DNA of 7,007 nt from Acetatifactor sp. (lineage in GTDB: Bacteria; Bacillota; Clostridia; Lachnospirales; Lachnospiraceae): the NCBI GenBank assembly GCA_024699575.1, contig JAILPF010000290.1, forward strand, positions 1 to 7,007, given 5' to 3'. This document shows, one piece after another, positions 6,384-7,007 of the stretch. Numbering within the stretch: the first letter of the stretch is position 1; the number at the start of each line of letters is the position of its first letter. Under the pieces are notes generated by a model. It did no database searches and was not told the origin of the DNA. It saw only the letters and a list, made by a program, of their open reading frames with translations. The position numbers and the translations under genes are program-made.

Positions 6384-6785
6384 ATGATTGAGTATAGACA
6401 GACAAAAGAATTTACATCTGCTCAGCTTCAAAGACTTTTTCTTTCGGTTAACTGGGAATCTGGTAGATATCCTGAAAAACTGGTCAGAGCAATGCATAAC
6501 TCTACGAGTGTCATATCTGCATGGGATGGCGATAAGTTAGTGGGGCTGGTCCGAGCTTTGGATGATGGTGAAACCGTAGCATTTCTTCATTATCTTTTGG
6601 TAGATCCAGAGTATCAGGGCTATCATATTGGAGACAATTTGATGAAACAGATTATGAGTTCTTATGAAAATCTTTTATATGTAAAAGTTATACCCTCTGA
6701 TATAAAAACAATTCCATTTTATGAGCGATACGGTTTTAGACAATATGACAATTACTCAGCAATGGTAAAAAAGAATTTTTTATAA
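6384..6785 (+). CDS. GNAT family N-acetyltransferase with degenerate acetyl-CoA loop
   Basis: This 133-residue compact GNAT resembles the short clostridial family that opens 'MIEYRxTKxFTxxxLxxLFLSVxWxSGxYPEKL'. The core includes SAWDGDKLVGLVRALDDG (45-62) and the strand AFLHYLLVDPEYQ (66-78). The acetyl-CoA loop reads Q78-G-Y-H-I-G83: the central glycine of Q/R-x-x-G-x-G is replaced by histidine, which may weaken cofactor binding. Motif B is IPFYERYGF (110-118). The ribosome binding site AGGGGGG (6373-6379) lies close to the ATG. By hand count GC is about 36% over 6421-6780, against about 45% in the first gene, suggesting a different origin from its neighbours. The substrate is unknown. Confidence 0.85.
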   Translation: MIEYRQTKEFTSAQLQRLFLSVNWESGRYPEKLVRAMHNSTSVISAWDGDKLVGLVRALDDGETVAFLHYLLVDPEYQGYHIGDNLMKQIMSSYENLLYVKVIPSDIKTIPFYERYGFRQYDNYSAMVKKNFL

Positions 6786-6806
6786 AAAAAACAAATTCGG
6801 ATTTGT
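6783..6806 (-). terminator. Weak minus-strand terminator-like hairpin
   Basis: ACAAAT (6791-6796) and ATTTGT (6801-6806) form a 6-bp stem around TCGG. Read on the minus strand, the hairpin is followed by a run of eight T residues (6790-6783). It could end a transcript from the minus-strand gene whose stop is at 6895, though the stem is AT-rich and short. On the plus strand it lies between the GNAT stop and the next ribosome binding site. Confidence 0.3.
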
Positions 6807-6818
6807 AGGAGAATTGAA

Positions 6819-6977
6819 ATGGATACAATTAAGAAAACAGGACTAAACTCAAATGAAATAAAGCTGATTGCTATTATAGCACGTTCTTTCTCTTTTATTC
6901 ATCATCTAATGTATCATTCATGTCCACACTACCTAGTATCTCAGCTATGGCTCCCCGATGCGAGCTCCTCTCTCTAA
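6819..6977 (+). pseudogene. Disrupted TraX-family membrane protein gene (5' fragment only)
   Basis: AGGAG (6807-6811), 7 nt upstream, precedes an ATG whose first 21 codons read MDTIKKTGLNSN then EIKLIAIIA. This strongly recalls the start of TraX-family proteins (PF05857), where 'GLxGNxLKLIAIIAM' leads into a first membrane helix with 'TIDHI'. After codon 21 (position 6881) the resemblance stops: the frame reads RSFSFIHHLMYH, gains polar and cysteine residues, and ends at TAA 6975-6977 after 52 codons. TraX-like proteins usually exceed 200 residues with many membrane spans. GC is about 27% over 6781-6880 and about 44% over 6901-7007, and a different gene ends on the opposite strand. I infer truncation by insertion, deletion or recombination near 6881. 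An assembly chimera is the alternative. Confidence 0.6.
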
Positions 6978-7007
6978 CAAATTCGGCAAACGCTAAATGA
7001 TGCTCTA
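6895..7007 (-). CDS. 3' end of an unidentified gene on the minus strand
   Basis: A frame open to the window edge runs on the minus strand for 36 codons and stops at TAA (complement of 6895-6897). The visible C-terminus contains HLAFAEFVRERSSHRGAI and ends DMNDTLDDE. It looks like an amphipathic helix rich in charged residues followed by an acidic tail, a plausible soluble protein terminus. I do not recognise the family. A 36-codon open frame can arise by chance, but the composition is protein-like, and it starts just where the TraX-like homology ends. It could belong to an inserted element or simply be the neighbouring gene after a deletion. Confidence 0.45.
   Translation of the reverse strand, partial: EHHLAFAEFVRERSSHRGAIAEILGSVDMNDTLDDE

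Noticed and set aside
3564..6785. Integron-like gene cassette array suggested by a run of small GNAT/VOC-type genes
   Set aside because: The genes are 1 to 43 nt apart within the operon, one pair even overlaps, and no attC-like inverted repeats lie between them. A shared promoter explains the layout.
1..7007. CRISPR array, tRNA or rRNA genes, insertion sequence ends
   Set aside because: No regularly spaced repeats, cloverleaf-like segments or transposase reading frames with terminal inverted repeats were seen in the window.

Overview
The window looks like an accessory stretch of a Clostridia chromosome, most likely a gut Lachnospiraceae. This rests on strong AGGAGG-type ribosome binding sites, the style of the lipoprotein and regulator proteins, moderate GC (about 45% by hand count over 1801-2040), and genes packed head to tail on one strand. 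No ribosomal RNA or other lineage marker is present, so the taxonomy is inference.

Layout. (1) Positions 1-2767: the 3' part of a large extracellular solute-binding lipoprotein with an extra propeller-like N-terminal region, followed after 10 nt by a GNAT acetyltransferase. (2) Positions 2768-3500: an XRE-type regulator with its own palindrome-rich control region and a strong intrinsic terminator. (3) Positions 3499-6195: a textbook promoter (TTGATA-N17-TATAAT with an extended -10) drives five closely spaced genes: GNAT, VOC/glyoxalase-fold protein, flavodoxin, Cof-type HAD phosphatase and a BltD/PaiA-like GNAT. No terminator is seen between them. (4) Positions 6196-6785: a 188-nt gap with a weak promoter and a 12-bp palindrome, then a fourth, AT-richer GNAT. 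(5) Positions 6786-7007: the first 21 codons of what looks like a TraX-family membrane protein gene, which then loses its homology abruptly. Beyond that point GC jumps from about 27% to about 44%, and an unrecognised reading frame ends on the minus strand.

How the genes fit together. The central operon combines small single-domain enzymes that modify or reduce small molecules: two acetyltransferases, a VOC protein, a flavin protein and a phosphatase. Such sets are common in clostridial accessory regions as resistance, detoxification or metabolite-repair genes, but no shared pathway can be deduced. The four GNATs differ from one another and do not look like recent tandem duplicates.

I found no convincing undescribed system. 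The parts most worth a second look are the disrupted TraX-like gene at the right edge, with the unidentified gene that meets it, and the two-palindrome control region of the XRE regulator with its uncharacterised C-terminal domain.
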